In this document: positions 7,447 through 16,087 of the stretch, in pieces
Numbering within the stretch: position 1 is the stretch's first letter
Layout: the number at the start of each line of letters is the position of its first letter
Position numbers and translations under genes: made by a program
Notes under the pieces: generated by a model
Told to the model about the DNA's origin: nothing
Seen by the model: only the letters and a program-made list of their open reading frames with translations
Databases searched by the model: none
Assembly: GCA_005524015.1 (NCBI GenBank)
Contig: SULG01000028.1
Span: 1 to 36,573 of the forward strand
Direction of reading: 5' to 3'
Source of the DNA: Candidatus Jettenia ecosi
GTDB lineage: Bacteria > Planctomycetota > Brocadiia > Brocadiales > Brocadiaceae
Length of the DNA: 36,573 bases

Positions 7447-9042
7447 TTATGCAAAGCCGCATTTACGCTTCTTTTGGGAATTTTGCCGGGTGGGTATAAC
7501 CTCAGGCACATCAACCTTTTTCTCCTTCTCCTCTTGCTTCCTGGCTTTCGGTTCGTCATCCCAGCCGATTTTTTCAAGGAAATCATCATAGTTTCCTAAA
7601 AAAAGCTGTGCATTCTCTTCGTTGAAAATGATCAACTTTGTGGCGATGTCACGCAGGATCATTTCGCTATGCGTAACAATGACGACTGCCCCTTCATATT
7701 CGTCGAGCTGTTCGGTGAGCTCTTCTATCGATTCAATGTCCAGGTGGTTGGTCGGTTCGTCGAGAAGCAGAAGGTTTGTCGGATTGGCCAATATCTTGCC
7801 CAGCAACACGCGGCTCCGTTCGCCGCCGGAAAGCACCTTGATGCTCTTTTCCACCGCGTCACCGGGAAACATCATCGCACCGGCAAGACTGCGGAGTCGC
7901 TGGTTATTGAGCGACGGGTTCGCACTGCTCAATTCCTCCAGAACGTTGCATTCAAGGTTGAGCCTCTGAATGTTCGTCTGCCCGAAGTGGCCTATTTTTA
8001 TACCAGGGTGAGTGACCATCCCGCCGGTAAGCGGTTTTAGCTCGCCAGCGAGAAGGTTCAGCAGCGTTGATTTCCCCTTGCCGTTTTTCCCAATAATGGC
8101 GATGCGGTCCTGCGCCTCCACTGTGAATGTAAGATTCTTAAATAGCGCGTTATGCGAATTACCGTTGTAGGAAAACGACAGGTTGCGCGCTTCCATCAAG
8201 ACTTTGCCGGGACACTTTTCGTGATTGAAACGGAATGCCAACATCGCCTCATGGTCAAGCTTTTCGATACGTTCCATCTTGTCCAGTAACTTCAGACGAG
8301 ACTGGGCGCGGGCGGCTGAGCTGGCACGGGCCTTGTTGCGCGCCACAAAATCTTCGATCTCCTTTATCCGTTTTTCCTGGTGAACGCGGGTCTTTTCGTG
8401 GATTTCATCCTCATGATCGATGGTCTCGAAAAAGGTAATGGTATCCCCCTTCAGCTTGCGGAGCTGCCGGCGGACGACCCCCATCGTGTGGGTGGTTACT
8501 TCATCCATAAAGCCGCGGTCGTGCGTGATGATAATGACCTCTCCCTGGAATGATCGGAGCCAGCCTTTGAGCCAGCGAAGGCTGACGATGTCGAGGTAAT
8601 TGGTCGGTTCGTCCAGCAAAAGCATGTGGGGGTTTTGCACCAGCAGCTTCGCCAGATTCATCCGTATCTGGTAACCGCCAGAAAAACTCTCTGGCTGTTT
8701 TTCCATGTCTGGCTCGGTGAAACCCAGACCGAACAGTATTTTTTCCGCTTTCCAGTGGTCGTATATTTCGTCTTCCGAAAGGGCGGTAGCCACCTCTTCC
8801 AGCACCGTTTTCCGGGTGAATTTGAGGTGCTGCTCCAACGTTCCGATTTTGTACCCTTTTGGTATGCTGATGATGCCGCTGTCGGGCTGCTCTTCCCCCA
8901 GTATGAGACGGAAGAGAGTTGACTTGCCACTACCGTTACGTCCAACAAAGCCAACTTTTTCACGCGGACCGATACTCAGGGTAACGGCGCTGTACAGCGA
9001 CTGTTTGCCGTAGGATTTGGTTAGGTTGCTTATTTGTATCAT
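7447..9042 (-). CDS. ABC-F family ATPase (Uup/EttA-like translation factor)
   Basis: A 531-residue protein with two ABC nucleotide-binding domains in tandem and no membrane domain, the ABC-F arrangement. Domain 1 has Walker A GRNGSGKS, signature SGGYQIRMNLAKLL and Walker B LLLLDEPTNYLD. Domain 2 has GKNGKGKS, LSGGERSRVLLGKIL and LLLLDEPTNHLD. Between them is the charged alpha-helical P-site tRNA interaction linker (about residues 235-310, rich in K, R, E). ABC-F proteins bind the ribosomal E site and act in translation or antibiotic resistance. The C-terminus is a short basic tail. ATG 9042 has AGGTGG about 8 bases upstream; a GTG four codons earlier (9054) is less likely. It is transcribed alone. 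Confidence 0.9.
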   Translation of the reverse strand: MIQISNLTKSYGKQSLYSAVTLSIGPREKVGFVGRNGSGKSTLFRLILGEEQPDSGIISIPKGYKIGTLEQHLKFTRKTVLEEVATALSEDEIYDHWKAEKILFGLGFTEPDMEKQPESFSGGYQIRMNLAKLLVQNPHMLLLDEPTNYLDIVSLRWLKGWLRSFQGEVIIITHDRGFMDEVTTHTMGVVRRQLRKLKGDTITFFETIDHEDEIHEKTRVHQEKRIKEIEDFVARNKARASSAARAQSRLKLLDKMERIEKLDHEAMLAFRFNHEKCPGKVLMEARNLSFSYNGNSHNALFKNLTFTVEAQDRIAIIGKNGKGKSTLLNLLAGELKPLTGGMVTHPGIKIGHFGQTNIQRLNLECNVLEELSSANPSLNNQRLRSLAGAMMFPGDAVEKSIKVLSGGERSRVLLGKILANPTNLLLLDEPTNHLDIESIEELTEQLDEYEGAVVIVTHSEMILRDIATKLIIFNEENAQLFLGNYDDFLEKIGWDDEPKARKQEEKEKKVDVPEVIPTRQNSQKKRKCGFA

Positions 9043-9231
9043 GTCATTATCCACCTAAGATTAAATACCGTTTAAATGTAATTCGTTATTGTACCATCTG
9101 ATAGGCTGGGATGGAAGACAATTAAGGGGACAGGTACAAAGTGCACATGATTTGTTATAGGGCAGAAAGAAAAGAGGTCAAATCTTTATTGTTTGATAAA
9201 TCTATAATTTTGAAAGGTTTGACCCTTATTA

Positions 9232-9340
9232 TGATTAGAGAAAATGGCAGAATTTTATGAGAAAACCGGAAGGAAAAACGAAGCAAAAGCAATTAACAGA
9301 AAGAGCAAAAAAGATTTATTCAAATTATCAGAAATAAAAG
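9232..9340 (+). pseudogene. 3' remnant of a second TPR gene copy
   Basis: Matches the last ~100 bases of the TPR gene (1249-1351) closely, including AGAGAAAATGGCAGAATTTT and the end AAAAAAGATTTATTCAAATT. One small insertion (an extra AA near 9290) shifts the frame. No upstream part of the gene is present, so this is a leftover of a duplication or rearrangement. Confidence 0.75.
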
Positions 9341-9465
9341 TATCGGTGGAAGATGAAAAATCCTTTCTGTCATCTGTGCCATCTGTGAAATCTGTGGTTT
9401 CATGTTTTTATTAGAATTTTGGATTTGTTTCGGATTTCGGGATTCGAATTTAGAATTTAAACACT

Positions 9466-9499
9466 TCGACATATCGATAAGGTTTTGTCGATATGTCGA
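9466..9499 (-). terminator. Perfect 12-bp hairpin downstream of the cytosine deaminase gene
   Basis: TCGACATATCGA and its exact complement TCGATATGTCGA flank a 10-nt loop, starting 12 bases beyond the stop of the deaminase gene. A U-tract is weak (the following transcript continues GTGTTTAAATT), so it may be an intrinsic terminator of modest strength or an RNA-stabilising stem. Confidence 0.4.
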
Positions 9500-9511
9500 G
9501 GCGCCAAGCAT

Positions 9512-9949
9512 CTATCTGCCAATATCCTCATTCCAAAGCTCCGGATGCTCATTGATGAACTTCCTCATGAGTTGCCAACACTCCTGGTTATCGACGACGA
9601 TGGTCTGTACTCCACGGGACTGAAGGTAATCCTCCGGTCCCAGAAAAGTACGGTTCTCTCCAATAACGACCTTTGGAATTCCGTACAGTAGTGCAGCGCC
9701 GCTGCACATATCACAAGGTGACAGTGTGGAGTACAAAGTTCCCCGGCGATAATCGGATGCTTTAAGACGACCAGCATTCTCCAGACAATCCATTTCAGCG
9801 TGCAACACCGCACTCCCCTTTTGTACACGCCGGTTGTGCCCCCGGCCAACAATCTGTCCGTCAATTACCAGTACTGAGCCGATCGGAATACCGCCTTCGG
9901 CCAGTCCCTTTTTCGCTTCTTCAATTGCTGCTTCAAGAAATTCATCCAT
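9512..9949 (-). CDS. Cytosine deaminase, yeast FCY1-type (CDA fold)
   Basis: A 145-residue zinc-dependent deaminase. The zinc/catalytic motifs are HAE at 50-52 (H50 ligand, E52 proton shuttle) and SPCDMC at 77-82 (C79 and C82 ligands). Beyond these it follows the fungal cytosine deaminase along its whole length: GIPIGSVLV, GRGHNRRVQKGSAVLHAE, TLYSTLSPCDMC, YGIPKVVIGEN, and the C-terminal ENPELW-like segment ending WNEDIG, which caps the active site in the yeast enzyme. It should convert cytosine to uracil plus ammonia for pyrimidine salvage. This differs from the bacterial amidohydrolase CodA. GGAG lies 8 bases before ATG 9949. A guanine deaminase or tRNA deaminase is the main alternative, but these lack the matching C-terminus. 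Confidence 0.8.
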   Translation of the reverse strand: MDEFLEAAIEEAKKGLAEGGIPIGSVLVIDGQIVGRGHNRRVQKGSAVLHAEMDCLENAGRLKASDYRRGTLYSTLSPCDMCSGAALLYGIPKVVIGENRTFLGPEDYLQSRGVQTIVVDNQECWQLMRKFINEHPELWNEDIGR

Positions 9950-10078
9950 ACCCTTTTCTCCATATAAGTATCCAAAATTGTTTGCTTTTTAGAAGAGAGA
10001 CTATTTCTTCAACGGTTTTTTTAGTTACCGGATTACAATCCGCGACTGATTCTTTTGTAAAAATCGCATATTCAGTTG

Positions 10079-10203
10079 TGTAGGTTAGGTTGAGTAAAGC
10101 GAAACCCAACAAATGGAGTTATTCATGTCCTTTAAGATGCAACCCTACAATCCCTTTATTTCCGTCTGACATGCAGAAAAGCATTATGTTACATTTACCT
10201 TAT
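10079..10203 (+). repeat. Upstream block of the DUF4258/YgiT locus, copy 3
   Basis: About 120 bases align with 1400-1530, including GACATGCAGAAAAGCATTAT and TTACATTTACCTTAT, but the match stops exactly where the DUF4258 start codon would be (ATTGAT instead of ATGGAT). The toxin and antitoxin frames are absent. The decayed DUF6946/DUF4926 copy follows at 10305, so the gene order of 1.4-2.9 kb is preserved in skeleton form. The remaining ~130 bases on either side (9950-10078, 10204-10304) show no gene. Confidence 0.7.
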
Positions 10204-10304
10204 TGATCCGTAAAAATAATTCTCGGACAGCCTGTTAAGATGTGTTCCTTGCAGACTCGTGCGGTTTGATTTCACTGCAACGCGTTATTAGACCTTTTTC
10301 AATT

Positions 10305-10965
10305 TTATCTCTTACGATATTGCTTATCTCCACAGACCCATGCGAAGTATAAATAAACTCCTGAAACGTACCCAACAGAAACAACCCTGTCCAATTCCCC
10401 GGTTATGCTGAACAATGAAAGAAATCGTCTGTAATCTGTAAATCCCTCATTACTATCGCTGAAAGAATGTACAAGCATAACTGCATGTTTCGCATGAAAT
10501 CTATTTGCTTCGATGATTGCCGAAGCTGTACGATGTAAAAACTGGTATCTATAGTACTCCACGGATGAAACCGAACATACCGCGTATCTCAGAACACCAT
10601 GAAAACCTACGAATAAATAACCCCGAAGGGGTGACATAGTTATAGATAAGAAATTACCATGAAATCAAATCCCGAAAGGATGACACCGGAACGCAGGTTC
10701 CTCATGTCACCCCTTCGGGGTTGAAAACCTTTTTTTCTGTTATTGCCATAATCATACCATCCCTTCGGGATTGAGAAAGAACGATACCTTATACCATAAT
10801 CATGATATCTCTTCCTGTTCGGTTTCAGTCGTTGAGCACTATAATATCATCATCCGGCTTTGCTGCAAGATTGAGAACTGAGCACAAATACTGTAGCCTT
10901 TCCAGTTTGCCTTTCAATTGGTTCATAATGCAATATCATAAGCTGACCCGGGCGCAAACCCCATA
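10305..10965 (-). pseudogene. Decayed DUF6946-DUF4926 copy split by a MITE
   Basis: Positions 10305-10551 encode the C-terminal ~80 residues of the 225-residue protein (QFLHRTASAIIEANRF to GDKQYRKR) at high identity to 1992-2238. A 290-bp MITE follows (10552-10841). From 10844 the gene resumes with the codons for AAKPDDDI and neighbouring residues. At about 10917, within TTCAATTGGTT, it jumps to a fragment of the DUF4926 gene (matching 2708-2759), so the N-terminal half of DUF6946 and most of DUF4926 have been deleted by recombination at a shared short sequence. No functional product is expected. Confidence 0.85.
10552..10841. mobile_element. Family 1 MITE, 290 bp, TA target duplication
   Basis: Begins TAGTACTCCACGGATGAAAC and ends with the complement of TAGTGCTCAACGACTGAAAC, giving ~27-bp imperfect terminal inverted repeats that continue into CGAACA. 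It is flanked by TA on each side (10550-10551, 10842-10843). The paralogous empty site GGTATCTAATATCATC at 2231-2246 has a single TA, which proves insertion with TA duplication, as in the IS630/Tc1-mariner group. The interior carries two stem-loops with TTCG loops (CACCCCTTCGGGGTTG and CATCCCTTCGGGATTG). No coding capacity. Confidence 0.9.
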
Positions 10966-11227
10966 CGCATCAAGCTAAGCTCAGTGGCTCGTTGGCTCGT
11001 TCCCAAACTCTTCCCCATTTACATGAGGACATGGTTTGGGAACGCAATTGCCTCGAAACTCTGTTTCGAGTAGGGACAAGTTTGAAACCTGCCTCTCCTG
11101 AGGAATCATACACACTATCATTCAGGTTTATCACGGTAGAACAGGCAAGATGCCTGTTCTACCATTAATTCGAGAAGCGGAGTTTCTCGTACATGTGTGT
11201 TCCCAAACAGAGTTTGGGAACAAACGG
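10966..11227. repeat. Cluster of short perfect hairpins downstream of hsdR
   Basis: At least four palindromes follow one another: CTCGAAAC-TCT-GTTTCGAG (11052-11070), a 12-bp stem with AGA loop (11136-11162, GTAGAACAGGCA and complement), CGAGAA...TTCTCG (11171-11189), and GTTCCCAAAC-AGA-GTTTGGGAAC (11199-11221). A longer-loop pair of GTTCCCAAAC/GTTTGGGAAC type lies around 11017-11040. The last stem is 6 bases beyond the hsdR stop and may act as its terminator, though no U-tract follows. Similar AAAC-NNN-GTTT palindromes occur near 22630, 30165, 30220, 30462 and 34486. Confidence 0.6.
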
Positions 11228-14200
11228 TTATTTCCCATGTGCAATTTCATCCGCTATCAATTCTGCTTGTTTCAACACCGTTTCTGTTGCCAGCATTTGC
11301 ATGTCTGGCGGATAACCGTATTGCCGCAATATTCTTTTTACAATCACTTTCAATTTAGCCTTTACACTTTCCTTGATTGTCCAGTCTATTGACGTATTTT
11401 CTCGTACCTTTTCAAACAGGACAACGGCCAATTCCCGTAATTTCTCCTTTGCCATTACTTGCCGTGCACTTTCATTATTGGCAATTGCCGTATAAAAAGC
11501 ATATTCGTAATCTGACATCCCCATTTCCTGAGGTTCCTTGTCCATTTCCCTGATTTCTTTACTCAGTTTAATGAGTTCTTCAATAACCTCTGCTGCTGTC
11601 AGAATCTTATTGTGGTATTTCTTGATGGAATCCTCAAGCATTTCCATGAATGACTTACCCTGTATCAAATTCTTCTTAATCCGCGCTCTGATTTCGTCAT
11701 TCAGAAGTTTTTTGAGAACCTCAAGAGCAATATTCTTATGCTTCATATTCTGAACTTCGAGAAGAAAATCCTCGGAAAGAATCGATATATCCGGCTTCTT
11801 AATACCTGCCGCATCAAAAACGTCTATGACCTGCTCAGTAACAAGCGCCTTATCTATAACTTGCCGTATCGCCGTTTCCAGACCCTCACCCCCGCCTCTC
11901 CCAAAGGGAGAGGAGCTATCGAATTTTACAAGTCTGGATTTGACCACCTGAAAAAATGCGACTTCATCCTTAACATCCATTGCCTGTTCATGCGGGATAG
12001 CAATTGAAAAGGCCTGAGACAGCGCCGTTACTTCATCAATAAACCTCTTTTTCCCGTTCTCTAATCCAAGAATGTGATCTTCGGCGGCAAGAATAAGAGA
12101 CAGCTTTCTGCCTGTATCGGCTTCAAAGTATTCTTCATAAGCAAAACCGTAAAACATCTGCGAAACGATTTCAAGCTTTTCAAGCATCAATTGAACAGCT
12201 TTTTCCTGTGCAACGGCCGGATCGCCCTTGCCACCACTGTCTGAGTAGAACGACAAGGCCTTTTTCAAGTCAGCGGTAATACCGAGATAATCAACAACGA
12301 GACCGCCGGCCTTATCTTTATACACACGGTTTACACGCGCAATTGCCTGCATCAGGTTATGCCCCCTCATCGGCTTATCAATGTAAAGAGTATGCAGACA
12401 GGGCACATCAAAACCGGTAAGCCACATATCTCGGACAATAACAAGTTTGAGTTCATCTTCCGGGTTTTTCATCCTGTCGGCTAAAGTCCTCCGTTGCTCT
12501 TTTGTCGTGTGGTGTTTTGAAATTTCCGGGCCATCGGATGAAGCGGAGGTCATAACTACTTTTATGGCACCTTTCCGCAAGTCATCATTGTGCCACTGAG
12601 GCCGTATTTTTATTATTTCAGTATAAAGTTCTGCGGCAATCCGGCGCGACATGGTAACAACCATGCCCTTGCCTTCGAATACCTCCTGCCGCTGCTCAAA
12701 ATGGGTAACAATGTCCTGCGCAATCTGCCGTATCCTGTCTGCGCTCCCGATAAGGGCTTCAAGTCGTGTCCATTTTGCCAAACCCTCTCTTCCGCCCTCT
12801 CTTTTATCTCTCACAGAGGGAGAGAAACTATCATCTTCTTCCTCTCGCCAAGTGCATGCATCCTCCTCTCCCTCTGGGAGAGGTCGGGAGAGGGTTTCAT
12901 CAAAAGATGAAATCAGTTTTCTTCCTTCTTCGCTCAAGGTAATTTTTGCCAGACGGCTTTCGTAGTAAATCCGCACCGTTGCACCATCGGTCACGGCCTG
13001 CAATATATCGTAGACGTCAACGTAATTTCCGAACACCGCGGGGGTGTTGACGTCGGTATTCTCAATCGGCGTACCGGTAAACCCAAGGTAGGTAGCATTC
13101 GGCAGGGCATCCCGTAAGTATTTAGCAAAGCCATAAACAATCCTCTTGCCGACAACGTTTCCGTTTTTATCTTTTGCATCTATGGTTTTAGCCTTAAAAT
13201 CATACTGCGTACGATGGGCTTCGTCAGCAATAACAATGATGTTCTTTCTGTCTGAAAGCCTTTCGTAAACATTGCCTTCATCGGGCTGGAATTTCTGGAT
13301 AGTGGTGAAAACAATGCCGCCGGAAGCAACCTTCAGGAGTTCTTTCAAATGCTCCCGGCTTTCAGCCTGTACCGGCTCCTGACGCAAGAGTTGTTTTGAA
13401 GAGGCAAACGTATCAAAAAGCTGGTCGTCCAAATCGTTTCTGTCGGTAATGACCAATACCGTGGGGTTATCCATTGCAAGGACAATTTTCCCCGTATAAA
13501 AGACCATGGAAAGAGATTTACCGCTGCCCTGTGTATGCCAAACAACACCACCTTTCCTGTCACCAACAGGTTGTGTCCCGGCGTCGGGCAGCCTATAGTT
13601 TTCAGGCGATTCTATAACCTTCGGACAATCCGGTTCTTTAAATCTTGTAGCAACAAAACCCGACGCCCTCAGCGTCGATTCGACGGCGCGGTTGACTGCA
13701 TAATACTGGTGATATGCTGCAAGTTTTTTGATGGTAATAACTGTCGTTATACCACCCTCTCTTCCGTCTCTCCCGAAGGTGATACCACCCTCTCTTCCGT
13801 CTCTCCCGAAGGTGATACCACCCTCTCTTCCGTCTCTCCCGAAGGTGATACCACCCTCTCTTCCGTCTCTCCCAAGGGGAGAGAGACTTTCGACGATTAC
13901 CTTCAGCACGTTTTCGGTATTCTCAATCAATTCAGTATTGCTGAATCGCAATACCTTGTTACCCAGGCTTTTCAGATACTTATCTCTTTTTTCATCTTTT
14001 TTCCTTTGTTCTGAAGTGTTATGAACTTCACCGTCAAATTCAATGATTAATCTTTCTGAATGGCAATAGAAATCAACAATATAATGTCCTATCTGATGCT
14101 GCCGTCTGAATTTTAGTCCCAAGAATCCTTTATTTCTAACCAGCTCCCAGAAAATTTCCTCTGCCTTCGTTTGATTCTTCCGCAATTCCCTAACTTGATT

Positions 14201-15061
14201 TATCATCCCCATAAAATACATCCCACCCCGATAATGCCCTCCCTCCCCCTGGGAGGGACCGAGGGAGGGTTGTTTTTGAACAGCCTTTCGTTCAAAAACA
14301 ATAAAGTGGCGTATAAGGTCTAAAAGCGTATTCCTACAAAGCATACCTTTTATAAGTGTTTCCAGTTGTCCGATGAGCGGCGAAGCTTCAACCTTACCAT
14401 CCGCCGTTTTCCATGCCATAAAACGACTGAAAGCGGCGGAAATAGTCCCTGCCCTGGCCTCCAGCCCGTCTGAGATAACGATGAAACCGTTGTATGCAAA
14501 CAATTTGGGAATTGCCTGCTTATAGGTTTGTATCTGCTGAAAGGCAGAGTGAATGGTAGCGTTTTCATCGGCAGGGTTTTTTAGCTCGATAATTACTAAC
14601 GGTAGCCCATTCACGAAAAGCACAACGTCAGGCCTTTTATTGACGTGGTTCTCAATTACCGTGTACTGATTCAATACTAAAAAATCGCTGTTCTCCGGGG
14701 CGCTGAAATCAATAAGCCATACGAGGTCCCCGCGGCTGTTGTCATCTTTCTGGTAGCTTACCTTAACGCCTTCGGTAAGCATCCGGTGAAAGGATTCGTT
14801 GTTCGATATAAGTTCGGACGAGTTGAGGCGAAGCAATTGTTTTACAGCATCTTCCCGCGCATCGGCAGGGACGTTCGGATTGATACGGGCCACGGCAGCA
14901 GTAAGCCGCTCAATGAGCAGGACATCCTCAAAAGACTGTCGTTCAGGCATCTGGCCGTCGGGCGCGATATCAGGACCGTATACGTATTGATAGCCTGATT
15001 TTTCGAGAAGCTCGATAGCGAATTGTTCGATGGCGGATTCGGTGATTTTATTTGTCGTCAT
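11228..15061 (-). CDS. hsdR: Type I restriction enzyme R subunit (HsdR) with an inserted DUF559 endonuclease domain
   Basis: A 1277-residue motor/nuclease subunit. In order: N-terminal PD-(D/E)XK nuclease (RPDVVLF followed by LVIIELK, about residues 140-160), helicase domain with Walker A TQGSGKS near 505, DEAHRTQYD near 620, GFTGTPIE near 665, motif VI region [11 protein letters not shown] near 950, then a helical C-terminus. Normal family members are about 1000-1100 residues. The excess is in insertions: residues ~262-440 contain a complete DUF559 (Vsr-like) endonuclease domain ([50 protein letters not shown]) between FIVFERK and [13 protein letters not shown], which are adjacent in ordinary HsdR. 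Low-complexity G/R/S/P peptides encoded by palindromic repeats flank it and occur twice more (12779-12899, 11881-11925). The reading frame stays open throughout. It overlaps rhuM by 14 bases. It cuts unmodified DNA with HsdM and HsdS. Confidence 0.9.
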   Translation of the reverse strand: MTTNKITESAIEQFAIELLEKSGYQYVYGPDIAPDGQMPERQSFEDVLLIERLTAAVARINPNVPADAREDAVKQLLRLNSSELISNNESFHRMLTEGVKVSYQKDDNSRGDLVWLIDFSAPENSDFLVLNQYTVIENHVNKRPDVVLFVNGLPLVIIELKNPADENATIHSAFQQIQTYKQAIPKLFAYNGFIVISDGLEARAGTISAAFSRFMAWKTADGKVEASPLIGQLETLIKGMLCRNTLLDLIRHFIVFERKAVQKQPSLGPSQGEGGHYRGGMYFMGMINQVRELRKNQTKAEEIFWELVRNKGFLGLKFRRQHQIGHYIVDFYCHSERLIIEFDGEVHNTSEQRKKDEKRDKYLKSLGNKVLRFSNTELIENTENVLKVIVESLSPLGRDGREGGITFGRDGREGGITFGRDGREGGITFGRDGREGGITTVITIKKLAAYHQYYAVNRAVESTLRASGFVATRFKEPDCPKVIESPENYRLPDAGTQPVGDRKGGVVWHTQGSGKSLSMVFYTGKIVLAMDNPTVLVITDRNDLDDQLFDTFASSKQLLRQEPVQAESREHLKELLKVASGGIVFTTIQKFQPDEGNVYERLSDRKNIIVIADEAHRTQYDFKAKTIDAKDKNGNVVGKRIVYGFAKYLRDALPNATYLGFTGTPIENTDVNTPAVFGNYVDVYDILQAVTDGATVRIYYESRLAKITLSEEGRKLISSFDETLSRPLPEGEEDACTWREEEDDSFSPSVRDKREGGREGLAKWTRLEALIGSADRIRQIAQDIVTHFEQRQEVFEGKGMVVTMSRRIAAELYTEIIKIRPQWHNDDLRKGAIKVVMTSASSDGPEISKHHTTKEQRRTLADRMKNPEDELKLVIVRDMWLTGFDVPCLHTLYIDKPMRGHNLMQAIARVNRVYKDKAGGLVVDYLGITADLKKALSFYSDSGGKGDPAVAQEKAVQLMLEKLEIVSQMFYGFAYEEYFEADTGRKLSLILAAEDHILGLENGKKRFIDEVTALSQAFSIAIPHEQAMDVKDEVAFFQVVKSRLVKFDSSSPFGRGGGEGLETAIRQVIDKALVTEQVIDVFDAAGIKKPDISILSEDFLLEVQNMKHKNIALEVLKKLLNDEIRARIKKNLIQGKSFMEMLEDSIKKYHNKILTAAEVIEELIKLSKEIREMDKEPQEMGMSDYEYAFYTAIANNESARQVMAKEKLRELAVVLFEKVRENTSIDWTIKESVKAKLKVIVKRILRQYGYPPDMQMLATETVLKQAELIADEIAHGK
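11881..11925 (-). repeat. In-frame palindromic repeat in hsdR, site 1
   Basis: CACCCCCGCCTCTCCC followed by AAAGGGAGAGGAG: a CTCTCCC/GGGAGAG stem. On the coding strand it reads [14 protein letters not shown], in place of a short loop before [12 protein letters not shown]. The same sequence type occurs in hsdM at 23119-23160. Confidence 0.75.
12779..12899 (-). repeat. Double in-frame palindromic repeat in hsdR, site 2
   Basis: Two units: CCCTCTCTTCC...CTCTCACAGAGGGAGAG (12782-12827) and CCTCTCCCTCTGGGAGAGG (12871-12889) with a third copy of GGGAGAGGG following. The encoded peptide runs from [10 protein letters not shown] through [20 protein letters not shown], inserted within the helicase region after ISSFDE-type sequence without breaking the frame. 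Confidence 0.75.
13751..13882 (-). repeat. 33-bp tandem repeat (4 units) in hsdR, 3' border of the DUF559 insertion
   Basis: Units start at 13751, 13784, 13817 and 13850. The first three are identical (ACCACCCTCTCTTCCGTCTC then TCCCGAAGGTGAT); the fourth ends TCCCAAGGGGAGA, forming the palindrome CTCTCCC/GGGAGAG. Each unit encodes 11 residues, [11 protein letters not shown], so changes in copy number keep the frame. It lies between the DUF559 domain and the resumption of HsdR sequence. Confidence 0.95.
13887..14206 (-). other. DUF559 endonuclease module embedded in hsdR
   Basis: Starting from an internal ATG at 14206, about 107 residues match stand-alone DUF559 proteins, which are Vsr/REase-fold nucleases of about 115-130 residues: N-terminal [20 protein letters not shown], core [18 protein letters not shown] with the D of the nuclease site, [10 protein letters not shown] (E and D of the site), and [16 protein letters not shown]. 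All expected catalytic acids are present. In HsdR it is an extra domain, which suggests it arrived as a unit together with the flanking repeats. Confidence 0.85.
14231..14272 (-). repeat. In-frame palindromic repeat in hsdR, 5' border of the DUF559 insertion
   Basis: GCCCTCCCTCCCCCTGGGAG followed by GGACCGAGGGAGGG: a CCCTCCCTC/GAGGGAGGG palindrome. The coding strand reads [17 protein letters not shown]. Its sister in hsdM (23365-23395) encodes [12 protein letters not shown]. Confidence 0.8.
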
Positions 15062-16082
15062 CTTTTTTTCCTGTAATGCGCCTTATCTCCTTGTCAAAAT
15101 CGGAGATGTAATTTTTGTCTTGTATGATCCGATATTTTTCATACTCCTTTTCGACCTTCAGCTTTGCTTCAAGCATAGAAACCCTGCCTTTGTCCGCAAG
15201 AATGGGATAGTTTGAAAGCTTCAGAAAACCGTTCAGGAACTCCACCCATTCGTACATTCTGGTAATAATCTGCTTTTTTGCGCGGTTTTCCGCAAGATCA
15301 AGATATGCCGATATGATTCGATTAAGCTCATTGATATGGGCTTCGTTGAGATAATTTTTCGCAACAGAAATATCCGACTTCAATATTTTGCCATTTGGTG
15401 CCTGTTTCCAGTTGGTCAGTCCCATATAAATCTTTGTAGCATCAGCCGAATCGTAAATGATTTCCGCAGCAGTTTTTCCAGTTATCGCCCAATGGAGCTT
15501 GTTCTGCACCGTAGCGAAAAAATCCTTGGTAATCGGCGAATTTTTATCATAATCAGCGGCAAGCGCATAAATATCGGTGATTTTCTGATAGAAACGCCGT
15601 TCGCTTGCACGGATTTCTCTGATACGCTCAAGGAGTTCCTCGAAATAATCCATGCCGAATACGGTTTTTCCCTGCCTGAGCCGTTCATCGTCCAGCACAA
15701 AACCCTTGATAATAAACTCTTTCAGCGTCTTTGTGGTCCATATACGGAACTGGGTTGCCTGGTACGAGTTTACCCGGTAGCCGACTGCAATAATAGCATC
15801 GAGATTATAGAAATCAAGTTCCCTGGTTACCTGTCTCTTCCCTTCATTCTGAACTGCTCGAATTTTTCGAGTAGTTGCCTCCTCGTCAAGTTCTCCAGAC
15901 TTAAATATCTCCTTTAGGTGATAGGTTATGGTATGGCTTTCTACACCAAAAAGTTGCCCAATTGTCTTTTGAGTAAGCCAAACCGTTTCATCTTTTACGA
16001 ATACTTCTACCTTTATCTTGCCGTCGGCGGTTGTGTAAAGAAGGAAGTCTGTTTGATTTGCAGGGATGTGTGATTCTTTCAT
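15048..16082 (-). CDS. rhuM: RhuM family protein
   Basis: A 344-residue protein matching RhuM (virulence RhuM, also called DUF4357-unrelated Fic-adjacent family) over its length. It has the N-terminal [20 protein letters not shown] and [18 protein letters not shown] (a winged-helix-like DNA-binding region), [38 protein letters not shown], and [16 protein letters not shown]-like C-terminal half. The molecular function is not established; members occur frequently inside type I restriction loci, as here. AAGGAAT lies 8 bases before ATG 16082. Its 3' end overlaps the hsdR start by 14 bases, so the two are co-translated. It separates hsdR from an old hsdR 5' fragment (16088-16204), which shows it was inserted or exchanged into a pre-existing operon. 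Confidence 0.9.
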   Translation of the reverse strand: MKESHIPANQTDFLLYTTADGKIKVEVFVKDETVWLTQKTIGQLFGVESHTITYHLKEIFKSGELDEEATTRKIRAVQNEGKRQVTRELDFYNLDAIIAVGYRVNSYQATQFRIWTTKTLKEFIIKGFVLDDERLRQGKTVFGMDYFEELLERIREIRASERRFYQKITDIYALAADYDKNSPITKDFFATVQNKLHWAITGKTAAEIIYDSADATKIYMGLTNWKQAPNGKILKSDISVAKNYLNEAHINELNRIISAYLDLAENRAKKQIITRMYEWVEFLNGFLKLSNYPILADKGRVSMLEAKLKVEKEYEKYRIIQDKNYISDFDKEIRRITGKKDDDK

Positions 16083-16087
16083 CTAAA

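Larger units (their letters stand above)
9043..9511. other. Intergenic region with a TPR-gene remnant and a perfect hairpin
   Basis: Contains GGTCAAATCTTTATTGTT at 9177-9194, nearly identical to the sequence just before the RAYT gene (26877-26893), and the TPR remnant 9232-9340. The stretch 9370-9405 repeats the word ATCTGTG several times. A hairpin at 9466-9499 follows. No complete gene is seen. Confidence 0.5.

Noticed and set aside
10305-10637. 110-codon frame containing the DUF6946 C-terminus
   Set aside because: Its N-terminal part is translated MITE; the native upstream sequence is displaced beyond 10841 and truncated.
13751-13882. Regular repeat resembling a small CRISPR array
   Set aside because: The 33-bp units are directly adjacent with no spacers, lie in frame within hsdR and have no cas genes nearby.
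13535-14024. Plus-strand frames of 98-159 codons opposite hsdR
   Set aside because: They are shadows of hsdR extended by the periodic 33-bp repeat, with no start signal.
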